Position numbers and translations under genes: made by a program. A stretch of DNA of 64,000 nucleotides, taken from positions 248,001 through 312,000 of the forward strand of contig JAKMXF010000066.1 in NCBI GenBank assembly GCA_024704765.1. The letters are read 5' to 3'. This stretch comes from Oopsacas minuta. Lineage: Eukaryota; Porifera; Hexactinellida; Lyssacinosida; Leucopsacidae. Of this stretch, positions 9,548 through 21,664 are shown in pieces. Every line of letters begins with the position of its first letter. The first letter of the stretch is position 1. The notes below the pieces were generated by a model. The model did not search any database. It was not told the DNA's origin and worked only from the letters and a program-made list of their open reading frames with translations.

Positions 9548-12500
9548 TCAATAAAGTTGCCAGCAAACTTCCGCCAAATAAAGTCGTAAGTAATTTGAAA
9601 AAATCAACGTGCAATGAATAAGTATTACTAGAATACAACTAATACCGTACTTACCAAATACTGAGATGATACACATAGCTACAGAATTTCCGATCACTCT
9701 ACATCTCTCTGTATCAACATAAGAAGTAAGTCCTAGCTCTTCTTCAAGTTCCTTCTGACAGGCCCAGTTTGCAAACGCAGGCATTAATAGTTTATGTACC
9801 AAACATTTGTGTACCCACTGACTGTCTTTCACTTTAGCTATCGTCTGCAGAGATACTGCTATCTTATGAGCTACTGGACTCAGTACTTTTTTACAACCTA
9901 TGTAAATAGGATATTGATGATATGTATGATATGTGTGTGTATTTATATACAACTCAGTGATAATTATAGTATTCTACTCACCACTGTTAACTAATCTAAC
10001 TTCAGTAGAAGTGATAAGTAAATCGAGTAGTTCCTCTGTGAAACAACTCATAGTATCTTCTGGCCAGTATAAGTTAGGCTAGATATGAAATAATGTATAA
10101 GATACATAGTGAAATGAACTACAAATTTCAAAAGAGAAACTTAGGTAATAAGTTACCTTATCCCAATTACAGATCAGCTCAAGAGTGGTGAAACACTAGA
10201 AATAAAATATGTTGGCATTTACAATGGATTAATGGCAATGAAACGAAATGTCAGATTTAAAATTACAAACTGTATGCTAGTGTGTAACAACTCACTGGAT
10301 AATACACTTGTAGAGTATAGTCGCTGTAGAGAATTGAACTGAATATTACTTGCATTGTCGATAAGAATACTTGCTTAGATAATACTAGAGAGAATAAATA
10401 AATAAATAAGTGTTACTTGAAAGAATATTTGTTAGCTACAGAATAACGATATTATACCTTTATAACCCTCTTCATTTTCACGCTGGACTATCTGATCTGA
10501 CTATGAGAAAGAAATACAATAATTTAGTCTAGTACAGATTTTAGTGAAAAAATACGTACGTATATACTATATTGTATGTAGTAATGCACTTGTACATACG
10601 TTCTATAGAAATCTAATAATTAAGTAAGTAAACAAACCAATCTACGTAGAACTTTAGGCCAAACAACTCCCATAGACTGATAAAGTAGAATATCAGCAAC
10701 AGAGAAGTCTAATCTCTGTAGAGGAAGAGCCATGAAGAAGAAACCCATCTTATCAGAATTATCTAGGAAAACAACAAATGTCTAAGAGCACTGTTCAAAG
10801 TACAAGGAATCCCAAAGCAAATCCTTATACCTACCTTGTAGACGATATATCGTAGTCAAGATACGGCTATAGATAGAGAAAGTTAGGAATAAATATATTA
10901 GAATTGTTACAAGTACACATAGCGTTGTTCGCCGATTAAGAATATTCGCTAATTACATTTTTCAGTGATTAGAGTCCAGTTTGTATTGGAAATGATTTTT
11001 CTAATAGCAAGTTCAAGTATTAACAAAGGAAATTCGAACTCCACTTTATATTATGATATATAGTTATTAACTCACCATGCACTAGTTAACCTCGAATATG
11101 TGTAGATAGCGGTGATTTTTGGTATATTAGGCTTGATGCAAAATAGAATAGACTCCAGACAATGTATTAGAGTCTGAAGTAAAGGGTACTTTGTGTTATC
11201 TCCCTATAGGAATAGATACATAATATAGAAGGTTTACATACAGATATAGCATAGCTATCATACCAAATGAGGAGCTTTATTACACTCTAGAATAAGGAAT
11301 ACTAGCTGAGCTTCAAAAGGAGCTAGAATAGGAGGATAGCTAGGAGCAGAGGGGGATATTACTTCTCTCTCATAGCTGGAGTGTCTTGTCCAGTATGTTA
11401 AGTCAAGCCAGCAATCTTCCATGCATTTCATCTATTGAGGATATTATAAATTAATAACTTAAGTAAATATTATCTATAATAAATATTCGAACTTCTATTA
11501 TAATACTAACTCTATGCTAAGTAATCTAAATTTTGATGTTTGAATGTAAATTAGCCTCCCAAATAATCTCAGACAAAAATAGTTTTCTACTATCTTTGGG
11601 TAAAAAAAGTATAATTGTAAGTTCATTATTTAAATAACTTGTCAAGGGGTTTGGCTTGTTTCTGTGTAAAAACGAGGTATTCTCAGGGAAAGGTAAGAAC
11701 CTCATAGAGGAGATACAATGCCTCTTCAATTGAACCCAAAAAATTTCATTGCTATGTAAAATACATAGAAATTTTACTAATGCATTGCATTACCATGAGA
11801 GGTTCCTCTTCAGGTATACCAATCTGTGTTAGCTTGTCTGGAGGAGTATAACATGTATTCTTCTTTATGTTAAAGTAACACACATGTTTGATTAGCTGAG
11901 ATATTGTGTCTTCCACTGCTACTGGTAGCATCTGTAGGAACTGAAATAGAAATGAATAATTATAATCATTCACATAATTATACAGCATTTGAATGCAGGG
12001 ATTCACTATTATGGTTATTATAACTGAAAATTGCATTTTCATGTTTCGATTTCTATAAGCCTGATACTCGTATTATTCAATCTCTTTTGGAATGTTTAAA
12101 AATACATTACTACCATCAATAGAGTAGTGTTAGGATGGCATGACAGATAAACTGCATCAAGGTAGTAATGTGTTATATGTTATACAATTAATACAACTTC
12201 TTTTCCATCTGTTCATATACTACAAGGATTCTCAGATCAAATCATGTCAATACCTTAATAATGCCTTGAATGATTGGAAGAGAGTTGTGTATGTTCTCAG
12301 GGTTTTTTAGCATCAACAGTATATCTTGTACTTTAAGTGCGCCCAATCTCAGACGCTCCAATGTCTTCACTACATCTATAGATAATAGCGGAAGTTTAAT
12401 AGGTTTCAACTATTTTCATACAATAAACGTAAATAACGCAATAGCATTTATAAGAATACAAAAATTCTCTGTATTAATTAACCTATGAAGGGTGATGGAA

Positions 12501-15500
12501 TGCATTATGATTAAATAAATATGAGCATGTGACATCATATTAATGACAGTATAAGTTGAGTTGATAGGTTAGAAACATGGGGAACATGTGTAGAATAATA
12601 ACTGTTAGTGTTGGGGGAATCAATAATATGATGTGGAAGAATTTGTATTGAATTTAATCGTACATGCTATTCGAACCCTCGGCATGTTTTTTGCTTTAAA
12701 GATAGACTTAGGATAACATAAATATATTTTCACATGTGAAGTTATGTGTTGGTGTAAAAATTCAAAGAGTAAAATTTGAAATGTTTGAAACTTTCACAAT
12801 TCGTACGATTTATCTACAAAAGCATTCCTGCAGCCAAGATACGGATAAGGATGAAATCAACAACAACAAAACTAAAATCAGTGACGGTAATGTCTTCCCG
12901 ATTAAATATATAATGTAGTCATCTGGAAGGGAAGAACAAAAATAATCAGAGTGTAGATAAAAGAAAACATTTCTAAGGAATAAGGATTACAGAAATTGTG
13001 TAGAAGACCTTTGAAACTCAATACATAGGATAACATATGTACTAATTACATCTGGCAACAATGTTATTTAGGTTGGAATTTCAAAGAAATGGAAATGTAC
13101 ACAAAAATAACTATATAATGCTGTAATTTGAGGCCATATTTACACAATACCAAGTTGTGCATAGCATATTGTCACAACTACCATATTTGGGCATGGATAA
13201 GCTCCCCGGCCTGTGAGCAAACTGTGTATGAAAATTAATGTATAAAATATGAAACAGCAAACATAGCAAGAATACACACACAAATATTCTAAGCTAAGAC
13301 TTCGTAACTACTAGCCTGCTTCTTTCGGTTCCAAATACGTCCAGCAATATAACCAACTAGAATAACTCCAACTAATACAGCAAGACCTGTAGCTACACCC
13401 ACAGCTATCATGTTAATCACTTCCTCTTCCTCTTCCTCAGTATTACACACGTGTGTAGCTGAGAATGAAGGTGACGTCATATTAAATGCCTGTAGTATAT
13501 ACTCTCCCATAGAGAACTGTACAATTGAACTATGTGCTGTAGAGTTAGATAGAGTAAGTTCAAGTTCTTCTGAGCAATAGTACGAATATTTTACGTTAGT
13601 AAAAGTCTGTGCATTAGAAATTGATACTGTACTGGAATTAAGAATCGGGTCTATAAACATGGGATCGTAACTAGCATTTGAATAATGCAGTTTCAAGTCG
13701 GATAACCACCATGTGCCTTTATAGCTTGTCTTGCCAGAAGAAACAAAGTCTTTATCATTACGTTTGAAACAGAATGAGATCTCATAAGAATATGGTCTAT
13801 TCAGGGGCCATGTAAGTGAAATGCGAGATAAAGATTTTCCGAAGTTATTCTGCTTAGCACAATTCCCGTCTATACTCACAGACGTATTCTGAGGTACTCC
13901 TGTCAGGAATTCTCTCCTTCTACCGTTTGTATCATCATACTGAATATTAAGCACTATACGCTCACTGTGTTTAAGACATAGCTTTACACAGGGATTAGTG
14001 AGAGAGGGATAAGCGTAGCAGGTGCTCACTTGGTTGGGTGGGTTTGTTGGTGCTGGTGTAGTAGTTACAGCAGTACTAGTAGTTGTAGATGTAGTAGTAG
14101 AGGAGGAAAGAGGTGTAGTAGATGAACTGGGTATTACAGTTGGTGATATTGTAGGAGTAGAATACACAGATGATGTTACTGTAGCTCCTATGGAGTTATC
14201 AAGAGTAGAGCTGAATACAAATGTACTGCTCGTACTGATAACTTGAGGAGAGTATAGAATTTGCAGCAAGTAAAGTGCACAAAGAAAACGAAACATTTCA
14301 AATTAGAATACACAACAGTAGAAATCACCGCTTTTATTACCAAATCTTTATTGAACGAAAGCCTACACTTGACAGGAAATAATGCAAATTGTCCATACAG
14401 AGAAGCCAGTAGATAAGCCATTCAAAAGAACAGTGAGGATTCAAGAACCACAAATCAATATCATACAATAAATATAGACATACTAACAATACCTTTGTTT
14501 CGCGGGAGTAGGAATATCTTTCTTATAGAGATATTTTCCCTTGGATTAATGTCAGACATACTGTTAGGGATATGTTTGGACGCTTGGCTTCCTCTTCATG
14601 GTTGGTTGGTGTATTTGATGCGATATTGGCATGTGTAGAATGATTTTTATCGACTAGTTAATAAAAATGTGTTTACTGTGGTATTTGTACATTTAATTAC
14701 TAGTATTCGGATTGAGGTGATAATTTTCCCTTGGATCAGTTTCGGACATGTCATTAAGCAGTAATTCGAAAATTATCGAAATAAGCTAGGAATACAACCC
14801 ATTAATATTTCACAATGCATTAATTCCAACTTGATGCGGAACATATTTACTATATTAATTATTCGCATAAATCATTATCAGTTGCTGAAATATGCTGAAT
14901 AATGAAAATACGTATATGGAACTTACAAGCATAAGGACTCTGTTCTTCGTTCCTCTTTAGAGCACCTATAGATAGGGATACAGTCAATAAATAACAAATT
15001 ATATAATTGTACGGAAAATTAAATATAAATTTAAAATTATCGGTTTACTCTAAATACTGCTCGTAGCACTCAATGATACATTTAGACTTTAGAGACTGGT
15101 CAAAGGGGAGGAGAGATGCCTTATTGACCAAATCCCCATTAAGTATATATGCTTTACCTCTTTAGACAATATTAATAGATGGACCACTTACACCAAAATG
15201 ATAAATTATGTGAGCAAGTAAATTGGTTTCATAAATTCAGTGAATTATTGTAAATAGCTCACCAATGACAACGATCTTTTTAGTAGCAGTTTTAGGTCTA
15301 TCCGGTTTCTTCTTAGCAGTCTCCTTTTTATCCCTCAGCTCCTGTAACATACAATCAATCTCTTCATCACTGTCTGTGTATTGTGTATCACCCTGTCCTA
15401 CTACATAACCTCTCTTAGCAGGGAAGTTATCCACTCTCTTTCCGCCTGATTTATTCCTGTTACGAGATTGGTTTGGACGCTGTTTCTGTTTAGAAGATTG

Positions 15501-18500
15501 AGCTTCAAATTTAGTTTTTGTAGCCTGGAATAATTCAGAAGTGCTCTGGGAACTAAATGTGTAGCTAGACATTAGCTCTGTTATAGTAGTGTTCTCAGTT
15601 AATGTATTGCTCTCTGCTAGGAAACTCTCCCAGTAATTACTGCTATTTACCGTCTGAGAGAAATGATTATTAATAAACACAAATAAGAATACTAATCTAA
15701 TATCACAGAGTTAAATTGAGCCAAATACAGTGAATTGAACTCTCCATAAATGGAGCCTGCGGAAACGAAGTGAATATACACAGAGCGAATTCCTAGTCTC
15801 ATACAAATATACCTCCACAAACGTGGACATGTGGTAGCCTCCCTAGCACCCAGTCCGTGTATGGAGGTTACACTGTAATAATGCAATATGTTAAGTACTA
15901 ATTAGAACAATGACGTGAGAGCGTATATAAATATATACCTGTTTATCTGTAAATGAATCAGTCTGTATAATATCTGTATTAATAACAGGAAAAGTAATAT
16001 CCATCTTATCATCTATATCCTTATCATTCTCCTGTACTACCTCTGATGACGTAATCGTCTCTGTGTGTGGAGGAGACTCTATATTAGTTTGAGAGAGAAA
16101 ATTAGCAAATGGTAGAGAACTCTCCTCATTAGAAAAATCAGTAGTCAGATAAGATCTGTATTCAGTGCCTGAGCGTGTCATCCTGACATTGATATTGACA
16201 GATGTGTCTAGCTGACGAGATGATGGCAGGGGGGAATGAGGTCTATTGATAGGACGTCTCTTTAGAGAAGAACTCGAAGGTGTTTTGAAGGAGGAGGCGG
16301 ATGAAGAGAGAGGAGAGGGAAGAGGAGATACGTACACATCTCCATCAGAATCTGATGGAATTGACTGAGTAGTCTCCTGTGTAATATCATCTACATCACT
16401 ATCTACATCATCTGTAAGATCTACAACCTCCTGGCTTACACATATCTGCTCAAATTCATCTTCACACCTATCAGCTACAAACTCCTTCTTTATCTGTATT
16501 ATATCAGCTGTTGATTGCGCAGGCGTGATGTCATAGAATCCTAACGAGTCTAGGCTATACACAGGTTTAGGTATATTTCTTGTGGCTGATATAGAGAATA
16601 GAGTACGCATTCTCTCAGCCTTCAAACACACAGAATAATCAGTTACTATACTCAATAGAGTAGGTGGTATGCGTGTAGATGTTTGAGGGATTATTTCTAT
16701 GTTCTCGGTTGTAACTGTTTCTTCTACCAAACCGATTTCTTGAGGATTATAGGTGGGTGTGAATGGGATTGTCTCCTCCTTGTCAGAGCAGTTCTCATCT
16801 GATTCACTTATGTATACCTTACTCTTAATTCTCCTCCTTCGTCTGCCACGCCCCACTACACGTTTAGTAGGCCCCTTACCCATCTCTACGTCACTCTCTC
16901 CCTCTGATTCTCCAACACCAATACCTGTATCAATAACAACAACAACCTCGCTACAACTAGCTTGTTTATCATCAGTGTTTATGGAAGTATTCCTACATAT
17001 CTCTTCTGTAGATTGCTCGTCTGATAGAGCAATTATATTGGATACTTTCTTAGTTTTCATTTGTGAGAATTCTGTTATAGCATCAGTAGGTCTGGTCAGT
17101 TTTTGTGAGGTGACTGAAGTCTCCTTGAAGTACTCTGATAATATCTTAGAGGATGAAGGGGGTTTAGTCAACTGTCTACTTCCTCTACGGGGTAGTCTAG
17201 GGAGTTCTACAACCCTCCTCTCAGAGGGATTAGTGTTTACAGGCTTGCTCTGTCTATCTCTTTCTATGCTGTGCATGCATTGAGTCTTTGATTTACGCAT
17301 TTTAGACTTTCTCTTACGTTTAACTGATCTAGTTTTACTTGGAGACATAGTAGGTAGATTGGAATTCTTCCTAGCAGATGATGATTTAGAAGAACCCTGT
17401 GCATTATCTGTACGAATAGCTGTATGTTGGTTCTTAACTCTAGCAGGTTGTTTAGTGGACATGTGATGTAACATTGATTGGGGAGGTGTAGTGGGTATAG
17501 GGGGTCTAGTCGGGGGCATGAGGAACACAGAAGGTATGATAGGACTAATGGCATCAGGGGTTGAAGAGAGACGAGGGCTACGTCTAGGGGTAGCTACAGG
17601 GGTGTAGGGAGGAGACAGATGTTTGACAGGAGCTATTTCAGCTAGTTTAGCTTTGGAGCGAGTAGTAGGAGGTTGTGAATCCTCACTTGGTCCTGGGGAC
17701 AATTCTATTTCTCTAGATTCAGTTATTACATCCAGTGTAGTGGTGCTTATAACAGAATCTGATACAGTTGTAGTACATTGAGATAAAACTACGGGTAGTG
17801 TTTCCATTGGTAGAGATTCAGTACAATGATTGAGATCGTTTAATACAGGGGCATTACTTCCATTAAGTTGACAAGTAAGATCTTGATTTTGTCCTACAGA
17901 TATATCAGATTGACTTGATATATCTTGTGTAGCAGTATAAAAGGAAGTTTCTAGTTGTGTGTTACTGGTAGGAAACAGCTGTCGGACACGAGTAGGTGAG
18001 ATAATATCAGAGAGAGTATTCTCTGATGTAGTTCTAGATCTAGAGTGCTGATGTGTTACCTTAGGAGGGTCAGGAGTATTCTCCTGGAGAGATGGTATTG
18101 ATATTTTAAGCTGTTTAGCTATGCTACGTGTTACACGACTAGAACAGCTGGGGGTGCTGTTAGAGTGACCAGGTGAGGGGGACAGGGGAGATAGACTGCG
18201 TTCTGAATGGGATTTAGACTTGAGTAGCTTCTTCCTGAGGCTAGGACTGAGAGGAGGAGTATGTGACGGAGATGATCCAGGAGATGATTCATTAGAAGAA
18301 CTTGAGGCAGATTGAGAGGATGAGCTCAGTTGTAGATCATCATTAAGAGGATTGAATCTGGTAGGAGATAGAGATAGGTTAGGAGAGTGGAGAGGAGATA
18401 GGTTAGGTAGGGGTGAAGCACCTACAAGAAGTTCTCAGTAAGATCAAAGAATAAAATATAGAATATACATATAGGAAAGGATTTTTCTAACCCACAACCT

Positions 18501-21333
18501 AGGTTGCTACATACGAATTCCCCCAGCAACCACCTTGATTTACGTTACTAAATAGATTGTAGGTTAGAACTCCTCAATAGGAAAACCATATTAGTATAGT
18601 TTACCTATAGGCAAGCTAGAGTCTAGTGTGTCTTCAGGTGTATGGGATCTAAGCGGAGACATAGCAGGTAGTGTCCATTGAATAGCATCTTCTAAGCTCT
18701 GAAATATGTTAATTGATTGTACGGATGATATCTGACTGACATCTGTCATATCAGAATCACTAGATGACTGAGAAGAATCATCACTGGGTTGTGGCACCAG
18801 GTTAGAGGGTGTCCTGCCTTCTGGATAAGGGGAGAGATGGGGAGAGGATGAGGGAGGGTTTACTCTCCTACGTTTGTGACGAGGTGTTGCATTAGTGCTG
18901 GAGTCTAAGTCACTCAATACTCCTGATTGGACTAATTGGAGACTAGAGAGAGATAATGTACTAATCCAGTATATTTACATTTAGGATATTAAATAAATAA
19001 ATATGTAACACAACAAAATAATAATATTACTGATATTTCTATTACCGCTGTTTGAGTTTGAGTTTGTATTGAGATTTCCACTAAATGATAATATTATAAT
19101 AAATCACAATCATATAGGAATATAATACAGTCACTAATAGAATGAAACTTTCGTTTTACTGAAGCTCAAACCGCGATAATTACTTCAATATAAGCGGGTT
19201 CGATTAGCCAATTAAATATATGTTTCTTTGACGGTTTGGGACCATATTCGTACAATTTCAGACTTCGATATAACGAGAGTTGGCTATATTCTCAACATTT
19301 TCATTGAATTAAGAAGAATCAAATATGAATTCCAACCTCTTTCTCAGCCTTCTTAGATTCCTTCCTAACAGCTACTAATTCTGTCTTCAAATTTTGTAAT
19401 TTCTCTTCAGCATTACTCTGCTTCTGAGTAGCATCTTTCAAGAGTTTGGCTAGTTTACGTTTGTCTAAAGTTAGTCAAATCTATATTATTAAATCTCAAT
19501 TGTTGTCTGTCTGTTTGTTTGTTTTGTTTGTTTGTCCGTTGTCAAGGAAAGGAATTATGGTATGCACTTTTGAATTTCAGCATAACAATGTATTTATCGT
19601 GTTTATCAAGGAAGTAAATAGAATTCAATCAACTTCACTAAATATGTCGAACATGCTGAATCCGATTTTCACACTTTTGGATTAATCATATGTAAATTTA
19701 TTGTTGTTTTTATGAATATAAAGTAAACAAATTTCAAAATTGAAGTAGAATCATACTTTCAACGACCTTCCTGGGATATTGGAGTATACTGAGGCTGAAT
19801 ATGGTATTGTAAACAATAGATTGTGAATGTTTGTTTACTTTTAGGTACATAAAGTAAACAAATTTCAATATTGTTTAGAATCATGCTTTCAACAACTATC
19901 CTGGGGTAATCGAGTATGCTTAGTCTGAATATTGTAAACAACATCAATATTATTAAATCTCAATTGTTGTTTGTCCGTTGAATACCTCGGGGCGCAATGC
20001 GCCGAGTTCATCGCGAAGCGACGAGCCAAAGGCTCGTGTGATATTAAAATATAAATTCATACTCAGTGATTCATCATATTCGTATTCTACCTTGATTAAT
20101 TTCCTTTGATTTGTTAAGTTTCTGCTGCAACCTTTCATTTCTAAGATAAACCAAAATAATAAATCTTTCCAAAATAACAAGCTCAGAACTAAACCTACTT
20201 TTTCTTCTCATCACGATAAGCCACCTTATAGACATCAAGTACTGAGTACATACTAATTTTCTCTTTCTCAGCTTCCGAGAACTTAGCATTTAGTTGGAAT
20301 ATTGTAGTCTGTATGGGATTTGAATAAAACTCACATGAATATATTACGATAATTCAGAAACTGACCTCTTTAGAATCTAACTCAGTTTTGAGGTCTACTA
20401 CTGTTTCATCGATTTCACGCTTGCTCTCTTTAAGTTGTTCATTCTCCTACACAGAATATATGGATATTAATTATAGAGAGGGATATAAAACATACTTACT
20501 AACACCTTATAATAATTTCCCGAGATTTCCAAGTTACATTCATAAATAGAAATTTCAGGCTATTATTTGGGAAAAAGGAACTAATTTCCAAATATTCCTG
20601 GCTCTAGATCTTCAAATATTTTCCTGGATTTCTTGTAAAATCCTGGGATAATCCTGGGATCCGAGAGGGTTGGCAAGTATGATATTAGCCAATAAGATTG
20701 CAAAGAAATTCAGAAATTTCAAGGAAAATAATTAAACCATGGATACTCCACCATAAAGTATGTTGTTTAAATGTCTGATAACGAATTTTGCTGATATTGT
20801 GTACAAGTTGGTGGGATACTTGCTTAATGCATTTCTATACAAATGAGTGGAAGCAGTCACTTATAATCAAACTTTTGTGATCCTAGCCATAAAGCACAAT
20901 GGCAGTATATTACCTGTTGACAAGGCCAGAGATGATCCACTTGAGCCTTCAAAGCTCTACAATCATTCTCTACTATAGACTTCTGTTGAAGAAGAGTACG
21001 GATAAGATTGCTAAGAAAATAACGCAGAAATAAATATACGTATTATAAAATATTGAGGGATTCTATATTGCTAACTCAAAGTTAATAATCTTCTGTTTGA
21101 AGAATAGGAACTGATCTATACGTTTGTTCTCTTGAGACTTAACTTCCTATAAAAGAAATAAGTATATTAGAGATAATAAGGGAAGGGAAATAGATGAACA
21201 GTTTAGATAAACAAATATATATATATCACTAGTATATATATATATATATATCACTAGTATATACCTTGGTTAAACTGATACATTTGGTGCATCGAGAAAC
21301 TTCTCCATTCTGCTTTGCATCTTTATTAGACAT
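9548..21333 (-). CDS. ICE1: ICE1-like, little elongation complex subunit 1 (about 24 exons)
   Basis: ICE1 is the scaffold of the little elongation complex (with ELL and ICE2) for snRNA gene transcription by Pol II in the nucleus. I built this gene from GT-AG exons. N-terminal exons: 21265-21333, 21076-21146, 20914-21010, 20366-20446, 20199-20308, 20091-20140, 19337-19464, 19046-19080. They encode a start like human ICE1 (MSNKDAK..SRCTKC..., then FKQKIINFDNLI) and a long coiled coil. The exons 18605-18960, 15939-18421 and 15263-15653 encode a Ser/Pro-rich, basic, disordered middle. Exon 14927-14965 joins in phase to 12254-12375, 11794-11940, 11264-11431, 11076-11203, 10835-10866, 10638-10762, 10458-10500, 10157-10195, 9982-10078 and 9655-9897. 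These encode a helical C-terminal domain that I align to ICE1. One junction (exon near 10296-10323) is out of phase by one base, and the last exon (9548-9568) is a guess. Total about 1,700 residues. The LAMP gene lies in the 14926-12376 intron. Confidence 0.75.
13289..14296 (-). CDS. LAMP-family lysosomal membrane glycoprotein
   Basis: An intronless 335-residue type I membrane protein. It has a signal peptide (about residues 1-21), then a Ser/Thr/Pro mucin-like stalk (about 22-85). A luminal domain follows with paired cysteines (CYAYPSLTNPCVKLC, CAKQNN, CFKR, YYCSEELELTL, HVCNTEE) and many N-glycosylation sequons. A transmembrane helix (about 295-317) and a short basic tail ending SSYEVLA complete it. 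The segment FSMGEYILQAFNMTSPSFS fits the C-terminal luminal repeat of LAMP1/2. YEVL is a YxxΦ lysosome-sorting signal, here one residue from the end. Only one LAMP domain is present, as in CD68 or LAMP5. The gene sits inside the proposed ICE1 intron on the same strand, so it needs its own promoter and polyadenylation site, or it breaks the ICE1 model. Confidence 0.88.
   Translation of the reverse strand: MFRFLCALYLLQILYSPQVISTSSTFVFSSTLDNSIGATVTSSVYSTPTISPTVIPSSSTTPLSSSTTTSTTTSTAVTTTPAPTNPPNQVSTCYAYPSLTNPCVKLCLKHSERIVLNIQYDDTNGRRREFLTGVPQNTSVSIDGNCAKQNNFGKSLSRISLTWPLNRPYSYEISFCFKRNDKDFVSSGKTSYKGTWWLSDLKLHYSNASYDPMFIDPILNSSTVSISNAQTFTNVKYSYYCSEELELTLSNSTAHSSIVQFSMGEYILQAFNMTSPSFSATHVCNTEEEEEEVINMIAVGVATGLAVLVGVILVGYIAGRIWNRKKQASSYEVLA
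15726..15877. mobile_element. Family B repeat, copy 1 (TIR element flanked by TA)
   Basis: It starts TACAGTG and ends CACTGTA, about 152 bp, in an ICE1 intron. Internal segments (TCTCATACAAAT, CCACAAACGTGGA, TATGGAGGTTACAC) recur at 35220-35369 and 40020-40177. It is a non-autonomous element with probable TA target choice. Confidence 0.75.
19126..19287. mobile_element. Family A repeat, copy 2, in ICE1 intron
   Basis: Contains AAGCTCAAACCGCGATAATT, ATATAAGCGGGTT, GGGACCATATTCGTACAATT and CGATATAACGAGAGTTGGCT, the shared body and right end of family A. The left end is degraded. Confidence 0.7.
19485..20045. repeat. Family D repeats with a three-hairpin GC-rich island
   Basis: Two partial copies of a unit (AGTAAACAAATTTCAA..., CTTTCAACGACCTTCCTGGG, GTATACTGAGGCTGAATAT) lie in an ICE1 intron. 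Related units occur at 25620-25800 and 37255-37460. At about 19987-20037 three short perfect foldbacks stand in a row: GGCGCAATGCGCC, TCGCGAAGCGA and GAGCCAAAGGCTC. A T/G-rich run TTGTCTGTCTGTTTGTTTG opens the block. Confidence 0.6.
20508..20690. repeat. Family C repeat, copy 1
   Basis: Shares TTTCCCGAGATTTCCAAG, CAGGCTATTATTTGGGAAAA and the end GGGTTGGCAAGTATG with copies at 21425-21528 and 47585-47730. It is intronic in ICE1 and has no coding content. Confidence 0.6.
21214..21263. repeat. Interrupted (AT)n microsatellite next to ICE1 exon 1
   Basis: Two AT runs are separated and followed by TCACTAGTATA, ending directly at the donor site of the first coding exon (GTATATAC... in the gene sense). 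Replication slippage is expected here. Confidence 0.8.
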
Positions 21334-21424
21334 ATAATAATGCTAATTATGTAAGAAGTAGAAATCATAAAATAGACTACACATAACAAAATGATATATA
21401 TGATATATTTACGTGTAATAGGGA

Positions 21425-21528
21425 AAATATCCAGAAAAATAGCAAAAATAGAAAAATTTCCCAAGGATTTTCAAATATGAAAGTGAAATCTGACATAATC
21501 TAGAGATCCTGGAGGGTTGGCAAGTATA
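21425..21528. repeat. Family C repeat, copy 2
   Basis: A truncated copy with AAATTTCCCAAGGATTTTC and the family end CTGGAGGGTTGGCAAGTATA, between the ICE1 start and the UBA6 stop. Confidence 0.55.
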
Positions 21529-21664
21529 TGTCATATCTTAAATTACGTGTTAACCGTGTTCCTATTAACGAATATATTACACCAATAAAACAGAAACTCG
21601 ATTATAGACAAAATACCGGAATCATAAAAATGAACTGGAGCATGCGTGCATGTGTGTTACAGTT

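Noticed and set aside
9357-9638. 93-codon minus-strand frame after the last long ICE1 exon
   Set aside because: Starts in an intron-like stretch and has a low-complexity Ile/Leu/Tyr composition typical of AT-rich non-coding DNA.
14022-14246. Plus-strand open frame opposite the LAMP stalk
   Set aside because: It is the mirror of the Ser/Thr repeat codons and has no features of its own.
16753-17283. 176-codon plus-strand frame
   Set aside because: Antisense to the long ICE1 middle exon; Leu/Ser-rich as expected from the complement of Glu/Lys/Arg codons.
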